From Pseudomonas cavernae (GTDB lineage: Bacteria > Pseudomonadota > Gammaproteobacteria > Pseudomonadales > Pseudomonadaceae), in the NCBI RefSeq assembly GCF_003595175.1, contig NZ_CP032419.1, positions 3,782,001 through 3,846,000 of the forward strand: a stretch of 64,000 nucleotides of DNA, written 5' to 3'. Positions 7,549-15,985 of this stretch are shown piece by piece. A program made the position numbers and the translations under genes. Within the stretch, counting starts at the first letter, position 1; each line of letters begins with the position of its first letter. The notes under the pieces were generated by a model. It worked only from the letters and a program-made list of their open reading frames with translations, had not been told where the DNA came from and ran no database searches.

Positions 7549-8721
7549 ATGGAGTTTGCTTTCAACGACGAACAACGGCTGATCCAGGAGACGGCCGCAC
7601 GCTTTCTCGCCGAAGTTTCCGACTCCGCCGCCGTGCGCGCGGCCATGGTCAGCGCACCGGGTTACGAACCTGCCGTGTGGGCGCGGATCGCCGAGGAGAT
7701 GTATTGGCCGGCCCTGCACATCCCCGAGCAGTACGGCGGAATGGGGCTGGGCCTCGTCGAGCTGAGCATCCTGCTGGAGCAAATGGGCCGCTACCTGCTC
7801 TGCGCGCCCTTCTATGCCACCGCCTGCCTGGCCACCCCGGCGCTGCTGCTCAGCGACAACCAACAACTGAAAGAACAGTGGCTGCCCGCCATCGCCGCCG
7901 GCACCAGCACCGCCACCCTGGCCTTCGCTGGCAATAACAGCTGGGATGCCGACAGCGTGCAGGCCGAGGTGCAGCCATGCGCCAATGGCTACCGCCTGAA
8001 CGGCGAGTACCTGCAGGTGGTCGACGGCGCCCAGGCCGAGCTGCTGATCGTCGCCGCCCGCAGCCCAGGCACGAGTGGCGAGGCCGGCATCAGCCTGTTC
8101 GCCCTGCCCGCCAGCACCCCTGGCGTGGCCCGCCACGCCCTGCCGACCCTGGACCAGACCCGGCGCCTCGCGCGCATCGAATTGCACAACGTCGAGCTGA
8201 GCGCCGCCGACCTGCTCGGCGCGTTCGGCGCAAGCGGGCCACTGCTGCGCGAGGTGCTGCAGATCGCCTGCATCGGCCTGGCCGCCGAGCAGGTCGGCGG
8301 CGCCCAGCAGGCGCTGGACCTGACCCTCGCCTACACCCGCGAGCGCCAGCAGTTCGGCCGCGCCATCGCCAGCTTCCAGGCGGTCAAACACCGCTGCGCC
8401 GACCTGATGCTGGAGCTCGAATGCGCCCGTTCGGCGGCCTATTACGCCGCCTGCGTGGCCCAGGAACGCCTCGACCCGCAGGGCGATGCGGCCGTGCGCA
8501 GCGAACTGGCGGTCGCCGCGGCGACGGCGAAGATCCATGCCTCGGAAGCCTTCTTCCACGGCGCCGCAGACGCCATCCAGCTGCATGGCGGCGTTGGCTT
8601 CACCTGGGAATACGACCCGCACCTGTATTTCAAACGCGCCCGCGCCAGCGAACAGTTCCTCGGCGCCCCGGCCGTGCACCGCGAGCGCCTGGCCGTCCAG
8701 ATCCTAGGAGAACAGCTATGA
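7549..8721 (+). CDS. Acyl-CoA dehydrogenase, probable non-catalytic small partner
   Basis: 390 residues from the ATG at 7549 (MEFAFNDEQRLIQETAARFL), the family's usual start; the upstream in-frame start at 7480 would add a sequence unlike the family. Acyl-CoA dehydrogenase fold with RERQQFGRAIASFQAVKH and a C-terminal HGGVGFTWEYDPHLYFKRA motif. The segment GLAAEQVGG replaces the G/H-ER motif carrying the catalytic Glu in the partner genes, so this may be the structural subunit of a heterotetramer. Its stop overlaps the start of the next dehydrogenase by four bases, supporting complex formation. Substrate unknown; probably a steroid side-chain or ring CoA ester. Confidence 0.88.
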   Translation: MEFAFNDEQRLIQETAARFLAEVSDSAAVRAAMVSAPGYEPAVWARIAEEMYWPALHIPEQYGGMGLGLVELSILLEQMGRYLLCAPFYATACLATPALLLSDNQQLKEQWLPAIAAGTSTATLAFAGNNSWDADSVQAEVQPCANGYRLNGEYLQVVDGAQAELLIVAARSPGTSGEAGISLFALPASTPGVARHALPTLDQTRRLARIELHNVELSAADLLGAFGASGPLLREVLQIACIGLAAEQVGGAQQALDLTLAYTRERQQFGRAIASFQAVKHRCADLMLELECARSAAYYAACVAQERLDPQGDAAVRSELAVAAATAKIHASEAFFHGAADAIQLHGGVGFTWEYDPHLYFKRARASEQFLGAPAVHRERLAVQILGEQL

Positions 8722-9911
8722 AAATCGGCTTCAGCGCGCAAGACGAGCAGTTCCGCAAGGAAATCGCCGACTGGATGAGCACCCATCTGCGCGGCGCCTT
8801 CGAGCCCCTGCGCTTTCGCGGCGGGCCCGGCGACGAACACATGTTCCCCAGCGAACGCAAAGCCTGGGAGCGCGAACTGGCCGCCGGCGGCTGGACCGGC
8901 GTCGGCTTGGCGCCCGAGCACGGCGGCCGTGGCCTGAGCATCAGCCAACAGGTGATCTTCAACGAGGAATACGCCCGCGCCGGCGGCCCCGGACGCATGG
9001 GCCACATCGGCGAAGGCCTGGTCGCCCCGACCCTGGCCGCGTTCGGCACCCCCGCCCAGCAGCAACGCTTCCTGCCCGGCATCCTCGCCGGCACGCAGTT
9101 CTGGTGCCAGGGCTACTCAGAACCCGGCGCCGGCTCCGACCTGGCCAACGTCAAGACCCGCGCGGCACTCAACGAGGCGGGCGATAGCTGGCTGATCAGC
9201 GGCCAGAAAGTCTGGACCTCCATGGCCCACGAGTCGGACTGGTGCTTCGTCCTCGCCCGTACCGAGCCCGGCAGCGTCGGCCATCACGGCCTGTCGTTTC
9301 TGCTGGTGCCGATGGCGCAGGCCAACATCAGCGTGCAGCCGATCCAGCAACTGACCGGCACCGCGGAATTCAACGAGGTGTTCTTCGACCAGGCGCAAAC
9401 CGCGGCGGACAACATGATCGGCCAGCCCGGCGACGGCTGGAAAATCGCCATGGCCCTGCTCGGCTTCGAGCGCGGCGTATCGACCCTCGGCCAGCAGATG
9501 CAGTTCCAGAACGAGCTGGAAGAGATCATCCGCATCGCCAAAAGCAACGGCGCCGCCCAGGACCCGATCCTGCGCCAGCGCCTGGCCCAGGCCTGGGCCG
9601 GCCTCAAAGTGCTGCGCTACAACTCGTTGCGCATGCTCTCCGGCAGCCAGGACGGCAGCCTGCGCCGCGAAGCGATGATCTACAAACTGGCCTGGTCCAC
9701 CTGGCACGCCGAGCTCGGCAAACTGGCCATGGACGTGCTCGGCGCCGCCGGCGAAATCCTCGAAGGCGCACACTACGAGCTGTCCCGCCTGCAGTCGCTG
9801 TTTCTCTTCACCCGCGCCGACACCATTTACGGCGGCAGCAACGAGATCCAGCGCAACATCATCGCCGAGCGCGCCCTCGGCATGCCCCGCGAACCCAGGG
9901 CACGGGCCTGA
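8718..9911 (+). CDS. Acyl-CoA dehydrogenase, catalytic large partner
   Basis: 397 residues; the ATG overlaps the preceding stop (ATGA) and has AGGAG upstream. Acyl-CoA dehydrogenase motifs: YSEPGAGSDLAN near 133-144, SGQKVWTSMAHESD near 161-174, GFERG with Glu251 at the isovaleryl-CoA-dehydrogenase-type catalytic position, and IYGGSNEIQRNIIAER at the C-terminus. With the upstream small subunit it probably forms an alpha2beta2 FAD enzyme that desaturates a steroid-derived CoA thioester. A strong terminator follows at 9934, so the pair is a two-gene unit. Cytoplasmic. Confidence 0.9.
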   Translation: MKIGFSAQDEQFRKEIADWMSTHLRGAFEPLRFRGGPGDEHMFPSERKAWERELAAGGWTGVGLAPEHGGRGLSISQQVIFNEEYARAGGPGRMGHIGEGLVAPTLAAFGTPAQQQRFLPGILAGTQFWCQGYSEPGAGSDLANVKTRAALNEAGDSWLISGQKVWTSMAHESDWCFVLARTEPGSVGHHGLSFLLVPMAQANISVQPIQQLTGTAEFNEVFFDQAQTAADNMIGQPGDGWKIAMALLGFERGVSTLGQQMQFQNELEEIIRIAKSNGAAQDPILRQRLAQAWAGLKVLRYNSLRMLSGSQDGSLRREAMIYKLAWSTWHAELGKLAMDVLGAAGEILEGAHYELSRLQSLFLFTRADTIYGGSNEIQRNIIAERALGMPREPRARA

Positions 9912-9933
9912 ACGCCCTTTGCCCGCTCCTCTT

Positions 9934-9961
9934 GACCGGCCTCTGGCCGGTCTTTTTTTTC
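9934..9961 (+). terminator. Rho-independent terminator after the dehydrogenase pair
   Basis: GACCGGCC (9934-9941), a three-base loop and GGCCGGTC (9945-9952), followed by a run of T residues. Strong intrinsic terminator; the next gene has its own ribosome-binding site (TTGGAG) 14 bp further on. Confidence 0.9.
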
Positions 9962-9974
9962 TTGGAGATTCACC

Positions 9975-10388
9975 ATGACCACTACGTTAGATGACCGCCT
10001 GGCGATCCAGGACCTGCTCTACCGCTATGCCCGCGCCGCCGACGACAAGGACACGGCCGCCTACCGCGCCTGCTTCTCCAGCAACGGTGTCGCCGTTAAC
10101 TGGGCGGATTTCGAGGTAAACGACGGCGCGACCATCATCGACTCGCTCAGCCAGTACCAGTGGACCATGCACAAGGTGTTCAACCATGCCTTCGAGGTCG
10201 AGGGCGATCGTGCCCGGGGCTACACCTACTGCCTGGCGACCCACGTAGCTGACGAGCAAGGGCAGCGCCGCAAGGAGGACTGGCACGTTCGCTACGACGA
10301 CGAACTGCTGCGCGAAAACGGCCAATGGCGCTTCCTGCGGCGCGAAGTGCAGGTCGGCCTGATCGAAAAAGTCGACCTGCCGGACTGA
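9975..10388 (+). CDS. NTF2/SnoaL-like small protein
   Basis: 137 residues, ATG preceded by CTTGGAGATTCACC. The N-terminal DDRLAIQDLLYRYARAADDKD and C-terminal ENGQWRFLRREVQVG are typical of SnoaL-like NTF2-fold proteins, the fold of ketosteroid isomerase. The canonical ketosteroid-isomerase Tyr/Asp pair cannot be assigned by eye, so catalysis is not claimed. It sits alone between the terminator of the dehydrogenase pair and the mobile element and may be read by readthrough. Three further NTF2-like genes lie at 21117, 22970 and 35442. Plausible roles are isomerisation or dehydration of a steroid intermediate. Confidence 0.75.
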   Translation: MTTTLDDRLAIQDLLYRYARAADDKDTAAYRACFSSNGVAVNWADFEVNDGATIIDSLSQYQWTMHKVFNHAFEVEGDRARGYTYCLATHVADEQGQRRKEDWHVRYDDELLRENGQWRFLRREVQVGLIEKVDLPD

Positions 10389-10460
10389 CAGACCGGCAAC
10401 CACGCCCCCGAGGTTTCGCAAGAACGAAGACAGCCCGCATCACGAAGCGAAACCCCACAA

Positions 10461-10489
10461 GGGCGGATAGCGCGGCGCGTTATCCGCCC
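10461..10489. repeat. Palindrome GGGCGGATA...TATCCGCCC
   Basis: Nine-base inverted repeat (10461-10469 and 10481-10489) 72 bp after the NTF2-like gene. It belongs to the intergenic palindromes common in this genome and may also end transcription, though no T-run follows. Confidence 0.6.
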
Positions 10490-10595
10490 TACCGCTCGCC
10501 ATCCAGCGAAACTTCCGCACACTCCGCAACGCCCCTGTCAGCAGGCCGAACGGAGTCGTTACGGAAGGGGCCAGGCGCGCAGCCACGAGCGTGCG

Positions 10596-10684
10596 TAATT
10601 GCATCGCATTTGACCGCCCAATTGCATTGCCACTGACCAGTCAACTTCATTCGTGTTGACCATCCTCTTGCATTCGGCTTGACC
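10596..10684. repeat. Left-end array of four 20-bp direct repeats, 23-bp period
   Basis: Units at 10596-10615, 10619-10638, 10642-10661 and 10665-10684, for example CAATTGCATTGCCACTGACC and CTCTTGCATTCGGCTTGACC. Each is close to cAATTGCATtcg...TTGACC, with 3-bp spacers. The mirror array is at 12984-13048. Confidence 0.8.
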
Positions 10685-10729
10685 AATACACGCCGCAGTG
10701 ACGACCGGCAGCACGCGGCCCATAACGGA

Positions 10730-10849
10730 CACTAACGCCCAAGGTAAGCGGCGGCGGAGGGAGCGCAACGAGTGGAGGGCACCAACCAGGGCCATGAAAA
10801 TGGCGAAGCCATGGCCCTGGCTGGTGTCCGCTTGACCGATAAGTTAGAC
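10730..10849 (-). other. attC-like recombination site (integron cassette)
   Basis: 120 bp with AAC/GTT cores at the ends: GTTAGAC at 10843-10849 and CACTAAC at 10730-10736. Outer arms GGTAAGCGG (10743) and CCGCTTGACC (10828) pair except for one extra base, the extrahelical-base feature of attC sites. The centre is a 17-bp palindrome, CACCAACCAGGGCCATG against 10810-10826 with one mismatch. Read on the minus strand it follows the nuclease-helicase gene, as expected for a gene cassette. Confidence 0.6.
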
Positions 10850-11015
10850 GCTGAATTTTGAGCCGGGTGCTGCATTTGCCGTGTGTGACCGCGCCCTGGT
10901 TTTTGACTTGGCGTTGTTTCTGTATGTGATTCCGCACGTTGCGTACACTTAATCAGCCTCTGGTTCTGAGACGATTGGTGTGCTGGCCGCTCATCTGTAA
11001 AAGTCTGCTAAATGG

Positions 11016-12491
11016 TTATTGCAAGATAGCGATGCATCTATTTAGCAATTCTTCATTGTCTATGATCACTAGATTCAATTTCTTTCTGGATCTTGTGATG
11101 TTTTGGAATAGCATCTTTGGCGGATCGTAGTACGCCCCACCTTTATAAATTAAATCGCCATTGCCAGCATAGGAGAAGAACTTATCAATCGTTATCGCTA
11201 CGCCGTCAAATTCTTGTCCGATTACTTGGTGCGAAGTTCTGCTGGATGCTTCTGAGTATTTCTCATGATGCTCTTTATTGTATTGTGATGGTGTGAATCT
11301 CAAAATTTCCCATTTGCTATCATCAAGCGCATCGAGGTAACTTTTTGCGTCTTCGGTGATGTTGAAATAATTTATTTCAATATTGCCATTGCTTGATATG
11401 GGCAGAGATCTTTTATTGTTGAATAGCATTTTTATGAATGCGGCGATTTCTTTGTTTGTTCTTATCTTCTCCGATAGTTTGTATCGGGTGATTGGGCTAA
11501 TTGAGCCAATCTTCGCGCTAACATCTCTCTTTTCTTCCCAGTTTGCTAGCGTTTGAAGTTTGTCGTGTGAGAAGATGCAGCAGCATTTTGCTAGCCTTGC
11601 TTTCTCAATGATGGTGTCTAGTTGGCTTGGGTAGATTCGTTGAGCCTCATCGATGATAACTAAATCATAATTTGCAAGATCGTGGTTACTGTAGTTTTTT
11701 ATTGGGGTAATCGCCCAGCCATTTTTTATCAACTCTGCGTGACCGTCATTTAGTTGTCCGCAGTGAATGATGAGCGGCTTTCTTTTACTTTCTATAAGAT
11801 GCTTTGCGATGTCGTATGTTAATAGGGTCTTTCCTGTTCCCGCGCTACCTATGATTGAAATGAATTTCGCTGCTTTGGGTGGTTTCAGGGAATCAATGAT
11901 TTGATTCTTCACATCTTCTTGCTGGTGCGTTAAAAAATATTCACCAGCCAAGAATTTTTTCGTAGAGTTGAAAGGTGAAACTAGATAATCCGATGGGCTG
12001 AATAGTGCATCCGGAACCTCCGTATCCTCTATATCCTGGTTGGTGAGTAATTCCGATAAATGGTCAAATTTGGTTTTTTCTAGTTGATCATCATCTCGCA
12101 GGAAGTGCAGCTCTTGGGATTCGGACACAAAGGTGAAGGCGTAAACTTTCCTCCCAATGAAACTCAAGTAGTATTTGTTTCGTATTAGTTGTTTCTTAAT
12201 TTTTTCTTCCGAGCAGCTATTCTTGAGCTCTATGTTTATGATGCATTTTCGGCCAAAGCGAAGCAAATCAAACTCTTTGCCTATCTGTGGAATTTTGTAA
12301 CCCACATAAAACCTGTCGAAGGTTCCTATGCTGCACCCAATGTCGCTCAGGGCCTTGGTTAGACTTCTTAGATCTTCAATTTCCGCGCCTTTGATTCCTA
12401 TGCCATAGTGCCTCAAGAACCCCTTGAATCCTTCTTCTTTCAATGAGTCTTTTGCTTGCAGTAGCGATTGGATGTTTACTCGTTTCAACAT
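11016..12491 (-). CDS. PD-(D/E)XK nuclease-SF1 helicase fusion (DUF2075-like); candidate defence protein
   Basis: 491 residues, AT-rich against its GC-rich neighbours. Residues 60-110 carry a nuclease-like signature: EFD with Asp75, then IELK with Glu88 and Lys90, followed by a Lys-rich helix. A superfamily 1 helicase/ATPase core follows: Walker A GSAGTGKT (215-222), Walker B LVIIDEAQ (277-284), a SHDKLQ motif III-like segment (308-313), IGQEFDGV (424-431) and NITRSRKKL (464-472). Single-gene nuclease-helicase fusions are known in phage defence (for example Nhi), and integron cassettes often carry defence genes. Here it is a lone gene between attC-like sites, about 70 bp from the upstream one. 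No clear Shine-Dalgarno is visible. Function inferred, not shown. Confidence 0.8.
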   Translation of the reverse strand: MLKRVNIQSLLQAKDSLKEEGFKGFLRHYGIGIKGAEIEDLRSLTKALSDIGCSIGTFDRFYVGYKIPQIGKEFDLLRFGRKCIINIELKNSCSEEKIKKQLIRNKYYLSFIGRKVYAFTFVSESQELHFLRDDDQLEKTKFDHLSELLTNQDIEDTEVPDALFSPSDYLVSPFNSTKKFLAGEYFLTHQQEDVKNQIIDSLKPPKAAKFISIIGSAGTGKTLLTYDIAKHLIESKRKPLIIHCGQLNDGHAELIKNGWAITPIKNYSNHDLANYDLVIIDEAQRIYPSQLDTIIEKARLAKCCCIFSHDKLQTLANWEEKRDVSAKIGSISPITRYKLSEKIRTNKEIAAFIKMLFNNKRSLPISSNGNIEINYFNITEDAKSYLDALDDSKWEILRFTPSQYNKEHHEKYSEASSRTSHQVIGQEFDGVAITIDKFFSYAGNGDLIYKGGAYYDPPKMLFQNITRSRKKLNLVIIDNEELLNRCIAILQ

Positions 12492-12563
12492 TTCTGTTTG
12501 TTTGTTCTTTTGAAGGTGGATCGATTAATCCGAGTGGATGGGCAAGTGGATCAATTAACATTG

Positions 12564-12640
12564 GCCTAACGATTAGGCTAACGGGCAGGCTTTTGCTTTC
12601 CAGCGAACGAAGTGAGCGAAAGTTGAGCGCATTGTTAGAT
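12564..12640 (-). other. Second attC-like site (weaker)
   Basis: GCCTAAC at 12564-12570 and GTTAGAT at 12634-12640 fit the RYYYAAC and GTTRRRY core boxes of attC sites. Between them CTTTC...GAAAG arms give a partial hairpin. It lies about 70 bp upstream of the nuclease-helicase start. The fold is less convincing than the site at 10730. Confidence 0.4.
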
Positions 12641-12983
12641 GGAACCTCCACGCTGGATGTATTGGCCAAGAGCGATACTAGCGACGAAAGCGATAAAGCA
12701 CATTACGCCGCCGCGTTGAATGCGACACTGGCTTGCGGGTAGAAGCTTTGGCGACAGGAACCACCATGGGCTTAATGATGCTGGCAGCCTGCGAGATGGA
12801 GTGTTTTCGCGCTCAACCATAGCAGCAAGGTAGCCTGGATAGGAATTGGTGGAAAACGCTGCGCGGTTTTCCACCCTACTCGAGCTCGAGGGCGGTGTAG
12901 GGTGGACAACGTTGACTTGTCCACCAGCTTTGCGATCGGCCGCTCTTGGCCGCTTTCTGCCGCTCACCCCTCCGGCGCGCACT

Positions 12984-13048
12984 GGTTAAACCTCATGCAA
13001 GAGGATGGTCAGTAGGAATGCAATTGGGTGGTCGAGTCAGTGCAATTA
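12984..13048. repeat. Right-end array of three 20-bp repeats, inverted relative to the left array
   Basis: Units at 12984-13003, 13007-13026 and 13030-13048 (the last 19 bp) with 3-bp spacers. On the minus strand they read, for example, CAATTGCATTCCTACTGACC, close to the left-end unit at 10619. The spacer ATC before the CTCTTGCAT unit is identical at both ends. Confidence 0.8.
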
Positions 13049-13183
13049 CGCCACGAGCGACATGAATGTCACGACGACTGCATGGATGCAGGGAAGCCAA
13101 AACCGAGAGCGTCGGTCAGGCCATGGGTGGCCTGATCGACAGAGGACGCCGGGCTCGTGCCCCGGCCCCGGCGCACTCAGGGC

Positions 13184-13948
13184 CTACAAGCCGCTGGCAT
13201 AGAAATGCGGGTTGTCCAGACCGTCCTTGCCATAGCGCAGCGCATCGCCGGCCAGGGTGCGGATCTGTCCACCGGCCGCGGCCAGCACCGCATGCCCGGC
13301 GGCGATATCCCACTCCATGGTGCGCCCCAGGCGCGGATAGAGATCCGCCTCGCCGGCGGCGACCAGACAGATCTTCAGCGATGAGCCGGCGCTTTTCAGC
13401 GAGCGTACCTTGCGCCCGTCGAGGAATTTATCCAGCGCTTCGGCATCGCCATGGGAGCGGCTGGCGACCACGTCCAGGCCCTCTTCCGACACCGCCCGGC
13501 AGTGGATGGCCTGGCGCTGCCCGGCCTGTTCGATAAAGGCTCCGCAACCACGGGCACCGGCGAACAGACGCTCCAGCGCGGGGGCCAGAACCACGCCGAG
13601 CACCGGTTCGCCGTTATCGATCAGGGCGATATTGACGGTGAACTCGCCATTGCGATTGATGAATTCCTTGGTGCCGTCCAGCGGGTCCACCAGCCAGAAG
13701 CGCTGACCCACCTCGGGTACCTGACCGGCGGCGGCGGCCTCTTCGGAGATCACCGGGATCTCCGGCGTGCGCGCCGCCAAGGCTTGCAGAATCAAGGCCT
13801 CGGCACGTTCGTCGGCCTCGGTCACCGGGGACGCATCCTCCTTGCCGCGCACCTCGAAATCCGAACGGTACACCGCCAACACCAGCTCGCCCGCTGCGCG
13901 AGTAATGCCGATGACGTCTTCGAGCAGAACAGCCATTGGCTCGTTCAT
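13184..13948 (-). CDS. cysQ: 3'(2'),5'-bisphosphate nucleotidase (CysQ)
   Basis: 254 residues, ATG with CAGGAGAGACCC upstream. Inositol-monophosphatase superfamily motifs: EEAAA for the first metal site, [16 protein letters not shown] for the metal-binding loop, and [15 protein letters not shown] at the C-terminus. CysQ hydrolyses 3'-phosphoadenosine 5'-phosphate (PAP), the by-product of sulfotransferases and PAPS reductase. Most Pseudomonas carry cysQ far from cysD/cysN, so its position facing cysD-cysNC and near a sulfotransferase operon suggests a dedicated PAP-recycling role. It is transcribed divergently from the helix-turn-helix/cysD unit. Cytoplasmic, Mg-dependent. Confidence 0.93.
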   Translation of the reverse strand: MNEPMAVLLEDVIGITRAAGELVLAVYRSDFEVRGKEDASPVTEADERAEALILQALAARTPEIPVISEEAAAAGQVPEVGQRFWLVDPLDGTKEFINRNGEFTVNIALIDNGEPVLGVVLAPALERLFAGARGCGAFIEQAGQRQAIHCRAVSEEGLDVVASRSHGDAEALDKFLDGRKVRSLKSAGSSLKICLVAAGEADLYPRLGRTMEWDIAAGHAVLAAAGGQIRTLAGDALRYGKDGLDNPHFYASGL

Positions 13949-14071
13949 GGGTCTCTCCTGTTTTTTTGTTCGAGTAATCCATACGGCCTATGCGCCGTTT
14001 TCCGGATAGGAGAACAGTACCGACATCCACGGCATCGCCAATCAGCAAATGGATGTTTAACAGGAGCTCCT

Positions 14072-15085
14072 GTGTCCCACGGCAAGCAGTTATCCATTCC
14101 ACAGATCAACACGCTACGCCTGCGCGCCGTGCAATTGCGCATCGCCGGCAATACGCTCAAGGCGATCACCCAGGACACCGGCCTCTCACCGCCGACCATC
14201 ATCGCGGCCTACAAGGCCTGGCAAAGTGGCGGCTGGAATGCCGTCCCGGTGCGCGAGCGCGGGCGCAAACAAGGCGAAGGCCGCAGCCTCTCGGCGCAGC
14301 AAGAGCAGCACATTTACCAGTTGCTGGTCAGCTCGCCGCCGGAGCGGCACCAGTTGCCCTTCCTGCTCTGGCAGCTGGAGGCCATGCAAGCGCTGGTCAA
14401 GCGCCTGCACGATATCGACCTGCCGGAGCGCACCGCCGCCCATTACCTGCAACGCTGGCAGCTGAATGCCGAGCGCCCGGCCAAGCGCGTCGCCAATGCC
14501 GCGCCGGCGGTGCAGCGCTGGTACCGCGGCACCTACCAACAGATCCTCGCTCAGGCCCGCACGGAGAACGGCGAGATCCACTGGATCGACGACTTCGGCG
14601 CGCGCAACGCGCAGGGCAAGCTCAGTTACGGAGTGCTACGCGCGGTCAGCAACCGCGGCAAGGTGCTCTGGCTCCCTTACGAAGGCGGATTGCGCGCCCC
14701 CCACCTGGAAGAGTTCTTCGAGCGCCTGCAACGTTCGGCCGAACGCAAGGTGTTCGCCCTGCTCTCGGGCATGCACTGGCAGCGCGCCGCCACGTTCAGC
14801 ACCTGGGCCGGGGAACGCGCGGAGCGCCTGCAGCTGTTCCACCTGCCCGAAGCCAACGAGATGCTCAGCGGTGCCCGCGAGCTGGCGACGCACATCCGTC
14901 AACAGGCCGTCCGCGCCAGCAATGACGATGCGCTCGACAGCGCGCCCGATGCCGCCCCCAGCCTTCCCAGCAACCCCATGCTGCACATGTTGCGCCTGAT
15001 GTTAAAACATCAACTCGCGCATAAATCCGAGCGACAGGGGTTGTACGTTGAGAAACGACAACAACAAAGAGCGGAGAAAAAATCT
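14072..15085 (+). CDS. Domesticated IS630-type transposase-like protein, in frame with cysD and lacking its own stop
   Basis: A GTG at 14072 with AGGAG five bases upstream begins 338 codons that run in frame into cysD with no stop. N-terminal helix-turn-helix: residues 10-50 ([18 protein letters not shown]... and [14 protein letters not shown]), then a winged-helix-like linker. The C-terminal half has an RNase-H-like pattern of IS630 transposases: WIDDFG with Asp173/174, [11 protein letters not shown] where Ser232 stands in place of the second catalytic Asp, and a LPEANEML end motif. The altered residue suggests a domesticated DNA-binding protein, perhaps a regulator of the cys genes. Either CysD is also started internally at 15086 or a 637-residue fusion is made. 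Confidence 0.75.
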
Positions 15086-15985
15086 ATGACGCTTACTCAT
15101 CTACAACGCCTGGAAGCCGAGAGCATCCAGGCGATGCGCGAAGTGGTCGCCGAAGCCGACAACCCGGTCATGCTCTACTCCATCGGCAAGGACAGCGCAG
15201 TCATGCTGCACCTGGCGATGAAGGCCTTCTATCCGGCCAAGCCACCCTTTCCCTTGCTGCATGTCGACACCACCTGGAAGTTCCAGGACATGTATCGCTT
15301 CCGCGATCAGATGGTGTCCAAACTGGGCCTGGAGCTGCTGACCCACACCAACCCGGAAGGCCTTGAGATGGGCATCAGCCCGTTCAAGCACGGCTCGCAG
15401 ATCCACACCGAGATCATGAAGACCGAGGGTCTGAAACAGGCGTTGGATCACTACGGCTTCGACGCGGCCTTCGGCGGCGCACGCCGTGACGAGGAGAAAT
15501 CGCGGGCCAAGGAACGAATTTTCTCCTTCCGCTCCGACCAGCACCGCTGGGACCCGAAGAATCAGCGCCCGGAACTCTGGCACCTGTACAACACGCGCAA
15601 ACACAAGGGTGAGTCGATCCGCGTGTTCCCCCTGTCCAACTGGACCGAGCTGGACATCTGGCAATACATCCATCTGGAGAACATCCCGATCGTCCCGCTG
15701 TACTTCTCCGCGCCGCGCCCGGTGGTCGAGCGCGACGGCATGCTGATCATGGTCGATGACGAGCGCATGCCGCTCAACCCTGGCGAAGTGCCGATGATCC
15801 GCAACGTGCGCTTCCGCACCCTGGGTTGCTACCCACTCACCGGCGCCGTCGAATCCGATGCCGACACCCTGCCCAAGATCATTCAGGAAATGCTGCTGAC
15901 CCGCACTTCCGAGCGCCAGGGCCGCATGATCGACCACGACTCGGCGGCATCGATGGAGAAGAAAAAACAAGAGGGGTACTTCTAA
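15086..15985 (+). CDS. cysD: Sulfate adenylyltransferase subunit 2 (CysD)
   Basis: 299 residues from ATG 15086 with GCGGAG upstream. ATP-PPi-type fold with the PP-loop [10 protein letters not shown] (32-41), [26 protein letters not shown] and the C-terminal RTSERQGR motif, all typical of CysD. With the CysN GTPase it makes adenosine 5'-phosphosulfate from ATP and sulfate. Its stop overlaps the cysNC start (TAATG). It differs from memory of Pseudomonas aeruginosa CysD at many sites and is shorter before the final [16 protein letters not shown] segment, so it could be a second copy dedicated to sulfation, as NodP is in rhizobia. Whether a housekeeping copy exists elsewhere cannot be seen. Confidence 0.94.
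   Translation: MTLTHLQRLEAESIQAMREVVAEADNPVMLYSIGKDSAVMLHLAMKAFYPAKPPFPLLHVDTTWKFQDMYRFRDQMVSKLGLELLTHTNPEGLEMGISPFKHGSQIHTEIMKTEGLKQALDHYGFDAAFGGARRDEEKSRAKERIFSFRSDQHRWDPKNQRPELWHLYNTRKHKGESIRVFPLSNWTELDIWQYIHLENIPIVPLYFSAPRPVVERDGMLIMVDDERMPLNPGEVPMIRNVRFRTLGCYPLTGAVESDADTLPKIIQEMLLTRTSERQGRMIDHDSAASMEKKKQEGYF

Larger units (their letters stand above)
10583..13059. mobile_element. Putative non-autonomous mobile element with repeat-array ends and an integron-like cassette
   Basis: The 9-bp sequence CCACGAGCG occurs as a direct repeat at 10583-10591 and 13051-13059, like a target-site duplication. Immediately inside, GCGTAATTGCA (10593-10603) is inverted at 13041-13051. Both ends then carry arrays of 20-bp units spaced by 3 bp, in mirror orientation (four units left, three right), resembling transposase-binding arrays. 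The interior is AT-rich, unlike its surroundings, and holds one gene plus two attC-like sites. No transposase or integrase is present, so movement would need one in trans. I do not recognise the family. Confidence 0.55.
12492..13183. other. Gene-free interval with element right end and palindromes
   Basis: No credible gene of normal length. A 26-codon frame (12639-12719, starting in the attC-like site) is visible but has no recognisable relatives or ribosome-binding site. Palindromes GGTGGAAAAC/GTTTTCCACC (12848-12875), CTCGAGCTCGAG (12879-12890) and GGTGGACAA/TTGTCCACC (12901-12925) are of the genome's common intergenic type. The right end of the putative mobile element occupies 12984-13059. 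Confidence 0.6.

Noticed and set aside
10461..10489. CRISPR-like repeat
   Set aside because: A single palindrome without equal spacers; no array or cas genes exist in the window.
10596..10684. Iteron-type replication origin
   Set aside because: The 20-bp units do have iteron-like spacing, but they are mirrored at 12984-13048 around a gene without any Rep protein, which suits transposon ends better.
12639..12719. Small 26-codon open frame as a cassette gene
   Set aside because: No ribosome-binding site, starts inside the attC-like site, and no domain; kept only as a note in the interval description.
13451..15085. A longer version of the transposase-like gene starting inside cysQ
   Set aside because: The upstream part is antisense to cysQ; a GTG at 14072 has a Shine-Dalgarno and a fitting N-terminus.
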